Assembly: GCF_025561425.1 (NCBI RefSeq)
Contig: NZ_CP094824.1
Span: forward strand, 930,001 to 994,000
From: Mammaliicoccus sciuri
GTDB taxonomy: Bacteria; Bacillota; Bacilli; Staphylococcales; Staphylococcaceae
Direction of reading: 5' to 3'
Length of the DNA stretch: 64,000 nucleotides
The translations under genes and the position numbers were made by a program. The notes beneath the pieces were generated by a model. It was not told the DNA's origin, did not search any database, and was given only the letters and a program-made list of their open reading frames with translations. Below are positions 1 through 11,588 of the stretch, piece after piece. Position 1 is the first letter of the stretch; each line of letters starts with the position of its first letter.

Positions 1-73
1 GTTTTACTGTATCTTTTAATTTTAAAAATGCTTCTTCTATATCTTCAGCACTTAAACGTGTTTTTAAGGTCAT
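1..73 (-). CDS. ilvA: Threonine dehydratase, 5' end only (partial)
   Basis: Only the first 24 codons are inside the window. The reading begins MTLKTRLSAEDIEEAFLKLK, which fits the N-terminus of staphylococcal PLP-dependent threonine deaminase, the first step of isoleucine synthesis. It starts 14 bases after leuD in the same direction, and ilvA is the expected last gene of this operon. No catalytic residues are visible, so the call rests on the N-terminus and position. Confidence 0.8.
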   Translation of the reverse strand, partial: MTLKTRLSAEDIEEAFLKLKDTVK

Positions 74-87
74 TCTACCACTCCCAA

Positions 88-657
88 TTAGTTGTGCAGT
101 TTTTCATATTGGTTGATCTGTTCTTCATAAGTTAATGTAATAGCAATATCATCTAAACCGTTAACCAATTTATTCTTCCATGTAGCATCTATATCAAAAT
201 GATATTTTGCTTCAGGTGTAATAATAAGTTGGTTAGGTAAATCAATCGTTATTTCACTATGTTGCGCTATTGCTTCTCTGTCTTCTTTATTTTCAATTAC
301 AATAGGTAACATACCATTTTTAGTACAGTTCATATAAAATATATCACTAAAACTACCTGCTATGATGATTAAGAATCCAAAGTCTTTTAATGCCCAAGCT
401 GCGTGTTCTCTTGATGAGCCACAACCAAAATTATCACCTGAAATGAGTATACTTGCACCTTTGTATTCTGGTTTATTTAAGTTGAAATCTGGATTATCAG
501 ATCCATCTTCTAAATAACGCCATTCGTCAAATAAGAAGGGGCCAAAACCAGTTTTAGAAATTCTTTTCAAAAAAGCTTTTGGAATGATTCGATCCGTATC
601 AATATTATCATTGAGTAGGGGAACTGTTTTACCATTAAAAGTATTAATTGGTTCCAT
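88..657 (-). CDS. leuD: 3-isopropylmalate dehydratase small subunit
   Basis: This is the 189-residue swivel-domain subunit of isopropylmalate isomerase, which pairs with LeuC to convert 2- to 3-isopropylmalate in leucine synthesis. The sequence shows the typical N-terminus ([16 protein letters not shown]) and the substrate-loop signature [15 protein letters not shown] near residues 76-91. Length is normal for the family. It abuts leuC with no gap, so the two subunits are co-translated. Confidence 0.97.
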   Translation of the reverse strand: MEPINTFNGKTVPLLNDNIDTDRIIPKAFLKRISKTGFGPFLFDEWRYLEDGSDNPDFNLNKPEYKGASILISGDNFGCGSSREHAAWALKDFGFLIIIAGSFSDIFYMNCTKNGMLPIVIENKEDREAIAQHSEITIDLPNQLIITPEAKYHFDIDATWKNKLVNGLDDIAITLTYEEQINQYEKLHN

Positions 658-2031
658 TTAAATGACCACCTTTCTAGTATCTACAAATCTTCCGTTAATA
701 GCTGCTGCTGCTGCCATTGCAGGAGATACAAGATGCGTTCTTGCGCCTTTACCTTGACGACCTTCAAAGTTACGGTTACTTGTTGAAGCACAGTGAACAC
801 CGTTAGGAACTTGGTCAGGGTTCATTCCTAGACACATTGAACATCCAGGTTCACGCCAATCAAATCCTGATTCTTTGAAAATTTTATCTAGACCAAGCGC
901 TTCTGCTTGAAGTTTAACACTTCTAGATCCAGGAACGACTATTGCTGTAATATCTTGATGGACTTTATGACCATCTACAATTTTACTTGCTTCAATAAGA
1001 TCTGAAAGTCTTGCATTTGTACAAGAACCAAGGAAAACATAACCTAGAGGAATATCTTTAGCAGTTTGACCTGGTTGAAGGCCCATGTAATTATAGGCTC
1101 TTTCATCATTTAAATCCTTAATTTCTGGGAATGGTGTATTAAAACTAACACCCATTTCAGGACTTGTACCCCAAGTGACTTGTGGTTCAAGATCACTTAC
1201 GTCTACAGTAATTACTTTATCGTAAGTAGCATCTTCATCTGAATACAAAGTCTTCCAATCTTCAATAGCTGCTTCAAAGTTCTCTGGTTGATATTTACGT
1301 CCTCTTACATATTCAAAAGTTGTTTCATCTGGCTTCATCATGCCATATTTAGCACCAGCTTCGATTGCCATATTACAAATTGTCATTCGCTCATCCATTG
1401 TCATATTAGAAATAGCTTCACCAGCGAATTCTAAAGCGTAACCAGTACCAAAATCAACTCCGTGTTGATTGATTAAGTATAGGATAATATCTTTAGCATA
1501 AACACCAGTTGGCAATGTACCATCAACTTGAATTTTCAAGTTCTTTGGTTTAGTTTGCCATAGTGTTTGAGTTGCAAAAACATGTTCTACTTCACTTGTA
1601 CCTATACCAAATGCAATAGCTCCAAATGCACCATGCGTTGCAGTATGTGAATCTCCACATACGATAGTTTTACCTGGTTGTGTTAAACCTGTTTCTGGGC
1701 CAACCATATGCACGATACCTTGTTCATCTGAACCCATATCAAATAACTTTACACCAAATGCTTCACAGTTTTTTTGCAAAGCACTAATTTGTTTATTAGC
1801 AATTTCATCTCTAATATTGAATATATCAACTGTAGGTACATTATGATCCAATGTTCCAAACGTTCGATCGGGACGTCTTACTTTCCTATTTTGTAATCTT
1901 AAGCCTTCGAATGCTTGAGGAGATGTAACTTCATGAATAAGGTGTAAGTCGATGTATAATAATTGGGGTTCACCTTCTTTACCAGCTATTATATGTCGAT
2001 TCCATACTTTATCAAATAATGTTTGAGACAT
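658..2031 (-). CDS. leuC: 3-isopropylmalate dehydratase large subunit
   Basis: A 457-residue aconitase-family protein carrying the [4Fe-4S] cluster of isopropylmalate isomerase. The three cluster cysteines are visible in [13 protein letters not shown] and in [11 protein letters not shown] near the C-terminus. The substrate motif [14 protein letters not shown] is also present. Length is normal. It lies between leuB and leuD in the operon. Confidence 0.97.
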   Translation of the reverse strand: MSQTLFDKVWNRHIIAGKEGEPQLLYIDLHLIHEVTSPQAFEGLRLQNRKVRRPDRTFGTLDHNVPTVDIFNIRDEIANKQISALQKNCEAFGVKLFDMGSDEQGIVHMVGPETGLTQPGKTIVCGDSHTATHGAFGAIAFGIGTSEVEHVFATQTLWQTKPKNLKIQVDGTLPTGVYAKDIILYLINQHGVDFGTGYALEFAGEAISNMTMDERMTICNMAIEAGAKYGMMKPDETTFEYVRGRKYQPENFEAAIEDWKTLYSDEDATYDKVITVDVSDLEPQVTWGTSPEMGVSFNTPFPEIKDLNDERAYNYMGLQPGQTAKDIPLGYVFLGSCTNARLSDLIEASKIVDGHKVHQDITAIVVPGSRSVKLQAEALGLDKIFKESGFDWREPGCSMCLGMNPDQVPNGVHCASTSNRNFEGRQGKGARTHLVSPAMAAAAAINGRFVDTRKVVI

Positions 2032-2046
2032 GTCGTTTTCCTCCTT

Positions 2047-3087
2047 CTAAATATTATTTTTGATTGCTTCGAAGACTTCAGATGTACTGTTATTTCCACC
2101 TAAATCTTTAGTTGCAATACCTTTCTTGATTGTGCTAAATACGATATCTTCTAAATACTGAGCGCATTCAGGTTGATGTAAACTTTCTCTAATACACATT
2201 GCTAATGATAGTAACATACCACTTGGGTTTGCTTTATTTTGACCAGCTATATCAGGTGCAGAACCATGTATTGGTTCGTATAAACTTGGTCCATTCTCAC
2301 CAAAACTTGCAGAAGGTGAAAGGCCAAGTGATCCTGGAATAACTGAAGCTTCATCACTTAGAATATCTCCAAATAAATTTTCAGTTACAATAACATCAAA
2401 CTGTTTAGGATTTGTAATTAAATGCATGCTACATGCGTCTACTAAGAGATGATTAAGTGTGACATCTGGATATTCTTTAGAAACTTGTTCTAATGTTTGT
2501 CTCCAAAGTTTTGAAGAGCTTAGTACATTTTCTTTATCTACTGATGTAACGATTTTATTTCGTTTAGTAGCTAGCTGAAATGCAACGTGTGCGATTCTTG
2601 TAATTTCTTCTTTAGTATATGCAAGTGTGTCAATTGCTTTTTCATCATCAAAATATTTTGGTTCTCCAAAATACAAGCCACCTGTTAATTCACGTACAAT
2701 AATAAAATCAGTACCTTTGACGAGTTCTTCTTTTAATGGTGATAAATGTGCAGTTGATTCAGTAACAATTGTTGGTCTAATGTTAGCAAATAATTTCAAT
2801 GCTTTTCTTATACCTAATAGTCCGTGTTCTGGTCTATTTTTTGGATCAGTCCATTTAGGACCACCAACGGCTCCTAATAATATTGCATCACTATTTTGAC
2901 AAGCATTTAAAGTTTCTGGAGGTAAAGGCTCGCCATGTTTATCGATGGCGATACCTCCAAAATCTTTAGTGTCTATTTCATAATCAAAATTAAATTTCTT
3001 TGATAATAATTCTAGTATTTCAATACTACCTTCTAAAATTTCTGGACCGATTCCATCACCGGGTAGGGCAGTGATTTTGTATGTCAT
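2047..3087 (-). CDS. leuB: 3-isopropylmalate dehydrogenase
   Basis: A 346-residue NAD-dependent decarboxylating dehydrogenase that makes 2-oxoisocaproate. The N-terminal [13 protein letters not shown], the GAVGGPKW segment and the C-terminal [18 protein letters not shown] are diagnostic of LeuB. The start codon overlaps the end of leuA by four bases (ATGA), which indicates translational coupling. Confidence 0.97.
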   Translation of the reverse strand: MTYKITALPGDGIGPEILEGSIEILELLSKKFNFDYEIDTKDFGGIAIDKHGEPLPPETLNACQNSDAILLGAVGGPKWTDPKNRPEHGLLGIRKALKLFANIRPTIVTESTAHLSPLKEELVKGTDFIIVRELTGGLYFGEPKYFDDEKAIDTLAYTKEEITRIAHVAFQLATKRNKIVTSVDKENVLSSSKLWRQTLEQVSKEYPDVTLNHLLVDACSMHLITNPKQFDVIVTENLFGDILSDEASVIPGSLGLSPSASFGENGPSLYEPIHGSAPDIAGQNKANPSGMLLSLAMCIRESLHQPECAQYLEDIVFSTIKKGIATKDLGGNNSTSEVFEAIKNNI

Positions 3088-4616
3088 GACTTTACGCCTT
3101 CTTTCAATTTGTTTTCACTGTGTTTAGCATGTGCTTCAACATATGCCTTACAAGAAGCATATAGGATATCGTAGTCAATACCGATACCTGTATATACTTC
3201 GTCTTCAAATTCTACTTGAACGTGTACTTCAGCTTGAGCATCCGTACCTTCTGTAATAGATTCAATTCGATATTGTTGTAATTCAGGTGTGTAATCAAAA
3301 ATTCTATCAATTGCATTATAAATTGATGTAATTGAACCTGAACCTATAGATGAGTCTTTATAAGTATTTCCTTCTTTATCTTCAATAACGACAACAGCGC
3401 TTTGTAAGCCATTCGATACAAATTGAAGTTGAAGTGCATTTACTTTATAGTATGCATTTTCTTCATGTTCACTACCCTGAAGGATAGCGTGTATATCTCG
3501 ATCAGTTACTTGTTTTTTCTTATCTGCGACTGATTTGAATTGTTTAAATACTTCCACTTGTTCATCTGGTGAGAGATTATATCCAAGTTCAACTAACTTT
3601 TCACTAAATGCGTGTTTACCAGATAGTTTACCAAGTGGTAATGAATTTTTAACAACACCGACAAGTTGAGGTGTCATAATTTCATAAGTTTCTGGGTTTT
3701 TCAAAATACCATCTTGATGAATACCAGATTCATGACTGAAGGCATTTTGACCAACGATCGCTTTGTTTCTAGGGACTCGAAGACCTGAATATCTACTTAC
3801 CATGTCACTTGTGTTTTTAGTTTCAGCTAGATTGATATTAGTAGATAGGTTGTAATGATCTTGTCTAACGTGTAGTGCAAGTGCAATTTCTTCAAGAGCA
3901 GTATTACCAGCACGTTCACCGATACCATTAATTGCACCTTCAACTCTTCGTGCACCATTTTCAAAAGCAGATAGGGCATTTGCTACAGCAAGACCTAAAT
4001 CATCGTGACAATGAGAACTATATATCACTTCATGATCACTTTTAATTGTTTCAATAAGTGTCTTAAAGATTTGACCATATTCTGTAGGATAAGAATAACC
4101 AACCGTATCTGGAATATTGATAATATCTGCACCAGCATCAACTGCTGTTTGCACTGCTTTAATTAAAAATGGTAAAGGTGTTCTTGTAGCATCTTCAGGT
4201 GAAAATTGAACTTTTTCAAATAATGTTTTTGCATAAGTTACATTTTCAGTAATAGATGCTAAGACTTGTTCTTCAGTCATTTTCAATTTATATTCCAAGT
4301 GGATAGGGCTAGTTGCTAAGAAAACATGAATGTGTCTATGTTGTGCTTCTTTTGTTGATTCATGTACAGCATCGATATCTGACTTTTTACATCTAGCTAA
4401 TCCGCAAACTGCAGTTGTTGTTAATGCTTTAGCAATACTTTCTACTGATTTAAAACTACCTTCACTAGAAGCGGGGAAGCCAGCTTCTATTACATCGACT
4501 CCCCATTTTTCTAGTTGTTTAGCAATTTTGAGGCGTTCATCAAATGAAAAACTGACGCCTGGTGTTTGTTCTCCATCTCTTAGTGTTGTATCAAATATTT
4601 GAATATGGTCTGACAT
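3084..4616 (-). CDS. leuA: 2-isopropylmalate synthase
   Basis: The committed step of leucine synthesis, condensing 2-oxoisovalerate with acetyl-CoA. The 510-residue protein has an N-terminal TIM barrel with [13 protein letters not shown] (metal Asp, catalytic Arg) and [16 protein letters not shown] (metal histidines). The C-terminal part matches the LeuA dimer domain that binds feedback leucine. It is the first leu gene after ilvC. Confidence 0.97.
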   Translation of the reverse strand: MSDHIQIFDTTLRDGEQTPGVSFSFDERLKIAKQLEKWGVDVIEAGFPASSEGSFKSVESIAKALTTTAVCGLARCKKSDIDAVHESTKEAQHRHIHVFLATSPIHLEYKLKMTEEQVLASITENVTYAKTLFEKVQFSPEDATRTPLPFLIKAVQTAVDAGADIINIPDTVGYSYPTEYGQIFKTLIETIKSDHEVIYSSHCHDDLGLAVANALSAFENGARRVEGAINGIGERAGNTALEEIALALHVRQDHYNLSTNINLAETKNTSDMVSRYSGLRVPRNKAIVGQNAFSHESGIHQDGILKNPETYEIMTPQLVGVVKNSLPLGKLSGKHAFSEKLVELGYNLSPDEQVEVFKQFKSVADKKKQVTDRDIHAILQGSEHEENAYYKVNALQLQFVSNGLQSAVVVIEDKEGNTYKDSSIGSGSITSIYNAIDRIFDYTPELQQYRIESITEGTDAQAEVHVQVEFEDEVYTGIGIDYDILYASCKAYVEAHAKHSENKLKEGVKS

Positions 4617-4645
4617 AATAATCCTCTCCTTAAATTCTACTACTT

Positions 4646-5677
<1,032 letters not shown>

Positions 5678-5687
5678 TTATTTTGTA

Positions 5688-6161
5688 TTATAGTAATCCT
5701 GCAGAACCTGTTCGTGACACTTGTGTCACAGGATATATTTTTAAATCATCCAATAGATTTTCTATTGTTTGATGGGTTCCAATTGCTTGAATATAAATAT
5801 AATCTTCTAAATCTTTTAAAATGGTTAATTGACCTTCATAAGGCTTAATGATTTTTTCGAACGTTTGATAATCGTCAGGGTGTCCTAACTTGATTAAAAT
5901 AAGTTCTCTATTAAATAGGTTGTTATCTGTAATATCTAGGGCAGATATTACATTTACTTGCTTTTCTAACTGCTTAATAATTGTTTCTGTACTACTTTCA
6001 TCTGAAACATCCACAATAAATGTAATATTTGTGATGCCCTCTGTTTCAGTAGGCGTTGCAGAAAGAGAAACAATGTTGTATTGTCTCCTTACAAAAATAC
6101 TTGTAAGTCGGTTGAGTGTACCCGCTCTATCGAGTACTTGAGTCTTAATTGTTCTTTTCAT
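5688..6161 (-). CDS. ilvN: Acetolactate synthase small (regulatory) subunit
   Basis: An ACT-domain regulatory subunit that confers valine sensitivity on IlvB. Residues 1-75 hold the ACT fold (LDRAGTLNRLTSIFVRRQYN). The C-terminal half matches the ALS_ss_C region (RELILIKLG). At 157 residues it is normal for Gram-positive IlvH/IlvN. The ATG shares its A with the ilvB stop codon (TAATG), so the two subunits are coupled. Confidence 0.94.
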   Translation of the reverse strand: MKRTIKTQVLDRAGTLNRLTSIFVRRQYNIVSLSATPTETEGITNITFIVDVSDESSTETIIKQLEKQVNVISALDITDNNLFNRELILIKLGHPDDYQTFEKIIKPYEGQLTILKDLEDYIYIQAIGTHQTIENLLDDLKIYPVTQVSRTGSAGLL

Positions 6162-7894
6162 TATTCAACGCCCTCCATTTTGTAGTTTGGTTGTCCACTT
6201 GGAACCATTGGAAGTACTGGTTCAGAAGGGGAAATTCTAATTTCCATTAAGGCTGGGCCTTTATGAGCGAATGCTTCATCAAGTGTAGATTCTAATTTGT
6301 CGTTAGAATCAATCATGAAAGCTTTAACACCATAGCTTTCAGAAAGCTTCATAAAGTCAGGCTGCCCAGCAAATACTGAATGAGAAAAACGTTGGCTATA
6401 AAATTTATCTTGCCATTGTTTAACCATACCTAAAGCACCATTGTTGATTAATACAATTTTGATGTCATTATCAAATTCATTTAAAATGGCCATTTCTTGG
6501 TTAGTCATTTGGAAACCACCGTCACCAACAAAGGCAACAACTGTCTTGTCAGGGTGTGCAAACTTGGCACCCATAGCAGCTGGAATACCGAAGCCCATTG
6601 TTCCTAAACCACCGCTTGTAATAATTTGACCATGTGTTTTAAATGGATAATATTGTGCAACCCACATTTGATGTTGACCTACGTCAGTTGCAACAAGGGC
6701 ATCTCCGTTTGTAATCTTTCCGATATACTCAATTGCTTGTTGTGGCTTAATGAAGTCATCAGTTGGTTTGTCATATCTAAATGGATATGTTGCTTTATTA
6801 GATAGACAATGTTCATACCATTCATGATGGATAAGCTCATGAGCATCATATTCTAATAGTGCTTCTAATGTTTGTTTTGCATCGGCAATAATACCTAAAT
6901 CTGTAGGAATGATTTTGTTAATTTCACATGGATCGATATCTACATGAATAACTTTAGCGTCTTTTGCGAATTCATCTGGGTTACTTGCTAGACGATCATC
7001 AAATCGACTTCCAAAGTTAATTAACAAATCACATTCTGTTAATGCCATGTTACTTGCATATGAACCATGCATACCGCCCATACCTAAGAATAATGGGTCA
7101 GAGTAAGGGGTAGAACCTAATCCAAGCAAAGTGTTTACAACAGGAATTTTATATTTATTAGCAAATGCTGTAAGTTCCTTTGACGCTTCTGCATGGTTAA
7201 CACCAGCCCCAGCAAGTATAATTGGTTTCTTAGCTAAACGAATCATTTGGATAACTTGTTCAATCTCTTTATCTTCTGGCGTTAAGTTAATATGATATCC
7301 AGGTAAATTAAGCTCTCTTGGAGAAACTTCAACTGTTTCTAGAACACCGATATCTTTAGGAAAATCGATTACAACTGGACCTTTACGACCAGTTGAAGCA
7401 ATATGAAATGCTTCATCAATAATCTTTGGAATATCTTTTACATCTGTAATTTGATAATTATGCTTTGTAATAGGTGTTGTCATAGAGAGTAAATCCGCTT
7501 CTTGGAAAGCATCTTTACCAATACCTGGTCTGTGAACTTGTCCAGTAAGTACAACTAATGGAATTGAATCACTCATAGCATCAGCTATTCCTGTAATTGT
7601 ATTAGTTGCACCAGGTCCACTTGTAACGACTACAACACCTGGTTTACCGGTAACTCTTGCATATCCTTCAGCTGCGTGAACTGCACCTTGCTCGTGTCTC
7701 GTAAGAATATGAGGCACTTTACCTTCATAAAAGGCATCATATAAAGGTAAGACAGCACCGCCAGGATATCCAAAGATGTAATCGACTTCTTGATCAATAA
7801 AGGATTGGACAAGTAATTCTGCCCCTGTGTAAGTTATTGTCTTTTCTTTAGTTGCTTCATCTGGTTCTTTGTATGATTTAGTAGTTAGTGCCAT
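6161..7894 (-). CDS. ilvB: Acetolactate synthase large (catalytic) subunit
   Basis: A ThDP-dependent enzyme that makes acetolactate or acetohydroxybutyrate. The N-terminal ThDP domain shows FGYPGGAVLPLYDA with the catalytic Glu in RHEQGAVHAAEGYAR. The C-terminal cofactor motif is GDGGFQMTNQEMAILNEFDN (GDG-N type). Start chosen at 7894 (MALTTKSYKE) because AAGGAGTG sits at ideal distance; the longer form from 7903 starts inside the RBS spacer. Confidence 0.96.
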   Translation of the reverse strand: MALTTKSYKEPDEATKEKTITYTGAELLVQSFIDQEVDYIFGYPGGAVLPLYDAFYEGKVPHILTRHEQGAVHAAEGYARVTGKPGVVVVTSGPGATNTITGIADAMSDSIPLVVLTGQVHRPGIGKDAFQEADLLSMTTPITKHNYQITDVKDIPKIIDEAFHIASTGRKGPVVIDFPKDIGVLETVEVSPRELNLPGYHINLTPEDKEIEQVIQMIRLAKKPIILAGAGVNHAEASKELTAFANKYKIPVVNTLLGLGSTPYSDPLFLGMGGMHGSYASNMALTECDLLINFGSRFDDRLASNPDEFAKDAKVIHVDIDPCEINKIIPTDLGIIADAKQTLEALLEYDAHELIHHEWYEHCLSNKATYPFRYDKPTDDFIKPQQAIEYIGKITNGDALVATDVGQHQMWVAQYYPFKTHGQIITSGGLGTMGFGIPAAMGAKFAHPDKTVVAFVGDGGFQMTNQEMAILNEFDNDIKIVLINNGALGMVKQWQDKFYSQRFSHSVFAGQPDFMKLSESYGVKAFMIDSNDKLESTLDEAFAHKGPALMEIRISPSEPVLPMVPSGQPNYKMEGVE

Positions 7895-7906
7895 GCAAAT
7901 CACTCC

Positions 7907-9595
7907 TTAAATTAGTTCGTCCGGTACTTTCAAGATGCCTCCTGTATTTGCACTTGTTACAAGGGCAGTGTATCTTGCAAGATAACCAGTCTTAACTTTA
8001 GCTTTAAATGGTTCAATGTTTTGTTTTCTAGCATGTAATTCTGCTTCAGAAACATTTACATCTAATGTACGATTCGTTAAATCGATGATAATTTCATCAC
8101 CGTCTTGGATGAGTCCGATAGGTCCACCCGCGGCAGCTTCTGGTGAAATATGGCCGACAGCGATACCTCTTGTTGCACCTGAGAATCGACCATCTGTAAT
8201 TAATGCAACATCTTTACCTAAACCTCTACCGACGATAGAAGAAGTAGGTGCTAACATTTCTGGCATTCCAGGTCCACCTTTAGGGCCTTCATAACGAATG
8301 ACAACAACGTGACCCTCTCTAACAGTGTGGTTATCAATTGCTTCAACCGCTTCATCATGTGAACTAAAGCAAATCGCTTTACCGACAAATTTCTTGATTG
8401 ATGGATCAACACCACCAACTTTAATAGCAGCACCATCTGGCGCGATATTTCCAAATAACATTGATAAGCCACCAGTTTCAGAGAATGGATTATCTCTTGT
8501 ATGGATGACTTCTGTATTTTTAATTTCACGATGTTCGTTATTTTCTCTTAATGTTTTGCCTGTGACTGTAATACGGTCAGGATGTAAAACATTATCGAGT
8601 TTGAGTAATTCACCGATGATAGCTGGTACACCGCCTGCTTCATGTACATCATGCATTGAGTATGAAGAACTTGGTGCAATTTTAGATAGGTAAGGTGTAC
8701 GTTTAGCTATTTCATTTACTCTATTTAAGTCATAATCGATACCAGCTTCATTTGCTAAAGCTAAAGTATGAAGGACTGTATTTGTAGAACCACCCATTGC
8801 CATATCTAAAGCAAATGCGTCATCAATTGCATCTTTAGTAATGATGTCTTTAGGTTTAATGTCTTTTTTAACTAAGTCCATTAGTTTAAAGGCTGCTTCT
8901 CTAATTAATTCTCTTCTTTCTTCTCCTACAGCAATAGCTGTTCCGTTATAAGGTAATGCTAATCCTAATACTTCCATTAAGCAGTTCATTGAATTTGCTG
9001 TAAACATACCTGCACATGAACCACAAGTAGGGCATGCGTTCTTTTCCATATCTAAGAATTCTTCTTTCGTCATTGAACCACCTTTGAATGATCCAACAGC
9101 TTCAAACATCGAAGATAAAGTTAATGCTTTACCAGTTGCAGATAAACCAGCTTTCATTGGGCCACCAGAACAGAAGATAGCGGGTACGTTTGTTCTAACA
9201 GATGCTAGTAACATACCAGGTGTAATCTTGTCACAGTTTGGCATGTAGAATACGCCGTCAAACCAGTGTGCGTTAATAACAGTTTCAGCTGCGTCAGCAA
9301 TAACTTCTCTACTTGGTAATGAGTAGCGCATCCCGATGTGACCCATTGCTATACCATCGTCAACACCGATTGTATTGAATTCAAATGGAATACCACCTGC
9401 TTCTCTAATCGCTTCTTTTGCGATATCCGCCAATTCCCTTAAATGAACATGTCCTGGGACAATATCAATGTAAGAATTGCAAATCGCAATAAATGGTTTA
9501 TTCATATCCGTCGGGCTCTTGATTTGCCCTGTTGCATGTAATAGGCTTCTTGCAGGTGCTTGGTGATCACCTTTTTTGATCATGTCACTTCTCAT
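7907..9595 (-). CDS. ilvD: Dihydroxy-acid dehydratase
   Basis: First gene of the operon; a 562-residue IlvD/Edd-family Fe-S enzyme that makes the branched 2-oxo acids. Visible signatures are [14 protein letters not shown], the cluster cysteines in [18 protein letters not shown], and the C-terminal [11 protein letters not shown] region. The ATG has GAGGAGTG seven bases upstream. It is separated from ilvB by 12 bases. Confidence 0.96.
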   Translation of the reverse strand: MRSDMIKKGDHQAPARSLLHATGQIKSPTDMNKPFIAICNSYIDIVPGHVHLRELADIAKEAIREAGGIPFEFNTIGVDDGIAMGHIGMRYSLPSREVIADAAETVINAHWFDGVFYMPNCDKITPGMLLASVRTNVPAIFCSGGPMKAGLSATGKALTLSSMFEAVGSFKGGSMTKEEFLDMEKNACPTCGSCAGMFTANSMNCLMEVLGLALPYNGTAIAVGEERRELIREAAFKLMDLVKKDIKPKDIITKDAIDDAFALDMAMGGSTNTVLHTLALANEAGIDYDLNRVNEIAKRTPYLSKIAPSSSYSMHDVHEAGGVPAIIGELLKLDNVLHPDRITVTGKTLRENNEHREIKNTEVIHTRDNPFSETGGLSMLFGNIAPDGAAIKVGGVDPSIKKFVGKAICFSSHDEAVEAIDNHTVREGHVVVIRYEGPKGGPGMPEMLAPTSSIVGRGLGKDVALITDGRFSGATRGIAVGHISPEAAAGGPIGLIQDGDEIIIDLTNRTLDVNVSEAELHARKQNIEPFKAKVKTGYLARYTALVTSANTGGILKVPDELI

Positions 9596-9615
9596 AATTA
9601 CACTCCTCTAGAAAA

Positions 9616-9654
9616 ATAAAAAAGCAACGTCCCAATAAATATGGGACGTTGCTT
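9616..9654 (-). terminator. Attenuator terminator of the ilv-leu leader
   Basis: On the minus strand a perfect 13-bp stem (AAGCAACGTCCCA at 9622-9634 against 9642-9654) with a short AT loop is followed by a U-run, just before ilvD. It sits downstream of the leader peptide. Nearby sequences repeat GGACTCGAA/GGGACTCGAA and can form competing stems, consistent with transcription attenuation. Confidence 0.85.
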
Positions 9655-9705
9655 CGAGTCCCATTCAAGTAGAAATAGGACTTAAACCATACAGTAAATT
9701 GAAGC

Positions 9706-9795
9706 TTACTGTTGTTCGAGTCCTTCTGAGCGTAATAAAATTACTAATATGCTGTATTCGATTGTCAGTTTATTTGCCGTCATTGTGAATTTCAT
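9706..9795 (-). CDS. Branched-chain amino acid leader peptide
   Basis: A 29-residue ORF in the 5' leader of ilvD with the codon run ATA TTA GTA ATT TTA TTA (Ile-Leu-Val-Ile-Leu-Leu), preceded by AAAGGA at nine bases. Just after it, ACAGTAA and TTACTGT can form a pause hairpin. Ribosome stalling at these codons would control the attenuator. A leucine-rich attenuator peptide is described for the S. aureus ilv operon, and this looks like the equivalent. Confidence 0.85.
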   Translation of the reverse strand: MKFTMTANKLTIEYSILVILLRSEGLEQQ

Positions 9796-9873
9796 TACAA
9801 CTCGTCCTTTCTTCTCAAATGTGAACCATATTTTTAGTTAAGATTTTTGAATAGTTAAAAAATTTATGTACTA

Positions 9874-9902
9874 AATTTAACGCATATCAGAATGCATGTC
9901 AA
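9874..9902 (-). promoter_or_regulatory. Promoter of the ilv-leu operon
   Basis: On the minus strand TTGACA (9897-9902), a 17-base spacer and TAAATT (9874-9879) form a good sigma-A promoter about 80 bases before the leader peptide start. Confidence 0.75.
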
Positions 9903-9914
9903 CAGAAGATTTAG

Positions 9915-9929
9915 ATTTTTCTAAAAATT
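9915..9929 (-). promoter_or_regulatory. CodY-like box upstream of the ilv-leu promoter
   Basis: AATTTTTAGAAAAAT on the minus strand matches 13 of 15 positions of the CodY motif AATTTTCWGAAAATT. It lies about a dozen bases upstream of the -35. CodY control of ilv-leu is established in staphylococci and B. subtilis; binding here is inferred. Confidence 0.6.
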
Positions 9930-9936
9930 TAGATAA

Positions 9937-9950
9937 TGTAAGCGCTTTAC
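9937..9950. promoter_or_regulatory. Palindrome resembling a CcpA cre site
   Basis: TGTAAGCGCTTTAC is near-palindromic and has the central AAGCGCTT typical of cre sites, with one end displaced by a base. It lies between the ilv-leu promoter and the divergent tsaE promoter. CcpA is known to act on ilv-leu in B. subtilis. The assignment is tentative. Confidence 0.4.
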
Positions 9951-9989
9951 TGATAAATAAACCATTCATTACCCAATTAAATAAATATT

Positions 9990-9998
9990 TGTTATAAT
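9990..9998 (+). promoter_or_regulatory. Extended -10 promoter of tsaE
   Basis: TGTTATAAT (TGN followed by a perfect TATAAT at 9993-9998) lies 43 bases before the tsaE start. No good -35 is present, as expected for an extended -10 promoter. Confidence 0.6.
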
Positions 9999-10040
9999 AG
10001 TTCAGTTAGTTTAAGTAAAGAAAAGGTAGGTGCCAAATTA

Positions 10041-10502
10041 GTGATTATTCAAGTTGACTCATTAGAAAAAACGCAGCAAATTGCTGAAAAATTAGCTCAA
10101 GTTGTAACTGAAAATGATATTATTTTGTTGAATGGAGATTTAGGAGCGGGTAAAACCACTTTTAGCCAATATTTCGGAAAGGCTTTAGGCGTTAAAAGAA
10201 ACATTAATTCACCTACCTTTAATATAATAAAGTCTTACAAAGGGAGATTGCCTTTTCATCATATGGATTGTTATAGATTAGAAGATAGTGATGAAGATTT
10301 AGGATTTGATGAATACTTTAATGATAATGGTGTTACGATTATTGAATGGAGTGAATTTATTCAAGAATATTTACCTAAAGAGCGTTTAGAAATCAACATT
10401 AAGTATATTGACGCCGATAAAAGGGTGTTTGAAATTATTTCTAAAGGTGAACATTATAAACAGATAAAGGAAGTGCTAAATGATGACAACATTACTAATT
10501 GA
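10041..10502 (+). CDS. tsaE: tRNA t6A biosynthesis ATPase TsaE
   Basis: A P-loop ATPase needed with TsaB, TsaC and TsaD for N6-threonylcarbamoyladenosine at A37 of ANN-decoding tRNAs. It shows Walker A GDLGAGKTTF, the switch segment NSPTFNIIKSYKG and the HMDCYRLED motif. At 153 residues it is normal. It starts with GTG after AAGGTAGG and overlaps tsaB. Confidence 0.94.
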   Translation: MIIQVDSLEKTQQIAEKLAQVVTENDIILLNGDLGAGKTTFSQYFGKALGVKRNINSPTFNIIKSYKGRLPFHHMDCYRLEDSDEDLGFDEYFNDNGVTIIEWSEFIQEYLPKERLEINIKYIDADKRVFEIISKGEHYKQIKEVLNDDNITN

Positions 10503-11148
10503 TACTTCTAATCAACCTTTAGCAGTAGCACTTGTTAAAGATGGAAATGTATTAATCAATTATCAGTCCAATATAAAGAAGAATCATTCATTACAATTAA
10601 TGCCCGTTATTGAATCGTTAATGGATGAAGCGCAATTAACACCTCAATCATTGTCAGATATAGTAGTTGCCAATGGACCAGGTTCGTATACAGGGTTAAG
10701 AATTGGTATTACAACTGCAAAAACGATGGCATATACTTTGGATATTCCTTTATATGAAGTTTCATCTTTAAAAGCGTTAGCAGCAACATACAACAACGAA
10801 AATGATCTTATTGTACCTTTATTTGATGCTAGAAGAGATCATGTATTTGCTGGTGTATATCAATATAAAGATGATAAATTAGAAACAATCAAAGAAGATA
10901 GTTATATATCTATTGAAGCATTGAATCAATTTTTAAAATCACAAAATCATCCATATATATTTATTGGTCACGATGTATTAAAGTTACAAGATAAGTTAGA
11001 AGGTAGAAGTCTTTCAAAATTACCTGATGCTTCAATAATGTATAAAATTAAGGAACAACCGGTGTTAAATGTTCATGAACTAAAACCAAGATATCTAAAA
11101 TTATCAGAGGCGGAACAAAATTGGAAAAACAATCAAACGAAGCATTAG
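10480..11148 (+). CDS. tsaB: tRNA t6A biosynthesis scaffold protein TsaB
   Basis: An ASKHA-fold partner that heterodimerises with TsaD. The sequence begins LLIDTSNQPLAVALV and contains GPGSYTGLRIGITTAKTMA, both typical of TsaB/YeaZ. It lacks the metal-binding histidines of TsaD, as expected. 222 residues; overlaps tsaE upstream and rimI downstream. Confidence 0.94.
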   Translation: MMTTLLIDTSNQPLAVALVKDGNVLINYQSNIKKNHSLQLMPVIESLMDEAQLTPQSLSDIVVANGPGSYTGLRIGITTAKTMAYTLDIPLYEVSSLKALAATYNNENDLIVPLFDARRDHVFAGVYQYKDDKLETIKEDSYISIEALNQFLKSQNHPYIFIGHDVLKLQDKLEGRSLSKLPDASIMYKIKEQPVLNVHELKPRYLKLSEAEQNWKNNQTKH

Positions 11149-11588
11149 AAATCAGAAAAATGTCAATTGAAGATGTCCCTCAAGTATACGAAATAGAAAA
11201 TCATAGTTTTACACAAAGTTCATGGTCTATTGACGCATTCTATCATGAGTTAGAGAAAAATGAATTTGCGCATTATTTTGTTGTATCTATAGGTGAAGAA
11301 ATCATTGCATATTGTGGATTGTGGTTAGTTATTGATCAAGCACAAATTACGACAATATCTGTTGCCGAGCAATATAGAGGTAATGGAATAGGACAAATGT
11401 TATTAGAGTATGTGATGACTTTTGCAAGTGCAACTTGTACAACGATGAGCTTAGAAGTAAGAGTGGATAATGAAGCGGCCAGACACGTTTATGAGAAAGC
11501 TGGTTTTACGTATGGTGGCGTTAGGAAAAATTATTATGGCGATGGAGAGGATGCTAAAGTGATGTGGGTGAGTCTAAAAAATGTCTGA
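11121..11588 (+). CDS. rimI: Ribosomal-protein-alanine N-acetyltransferase (GNAT)
   Basis: A 155-residue GNAT protein. The acetyl-CoA loop is in [19 protein letters not shown] and the C-terminal [18 protein letters not shown] is characteristic of RimI. It starts with TTG inside the end of tsaB and overlaps tsaD by eight bases. The order tsaB-rimI-tsaD is conserved in Firmicutes. Confidence 0.92.
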   Translation: MEKQSNEALEIRKMSIEDVPQVYEIENHSFTQSSWSIDAFYHELEKNEFAHYFVVSIGEEIIAYCGLWLVIDQAQITTISVAEQYRGNGIGQMLLEYVMTFASATCTTMSLEVRVDNEAARHVYEKAGFTYGGVRKNYYGDGEDAKVMWVSLKNV

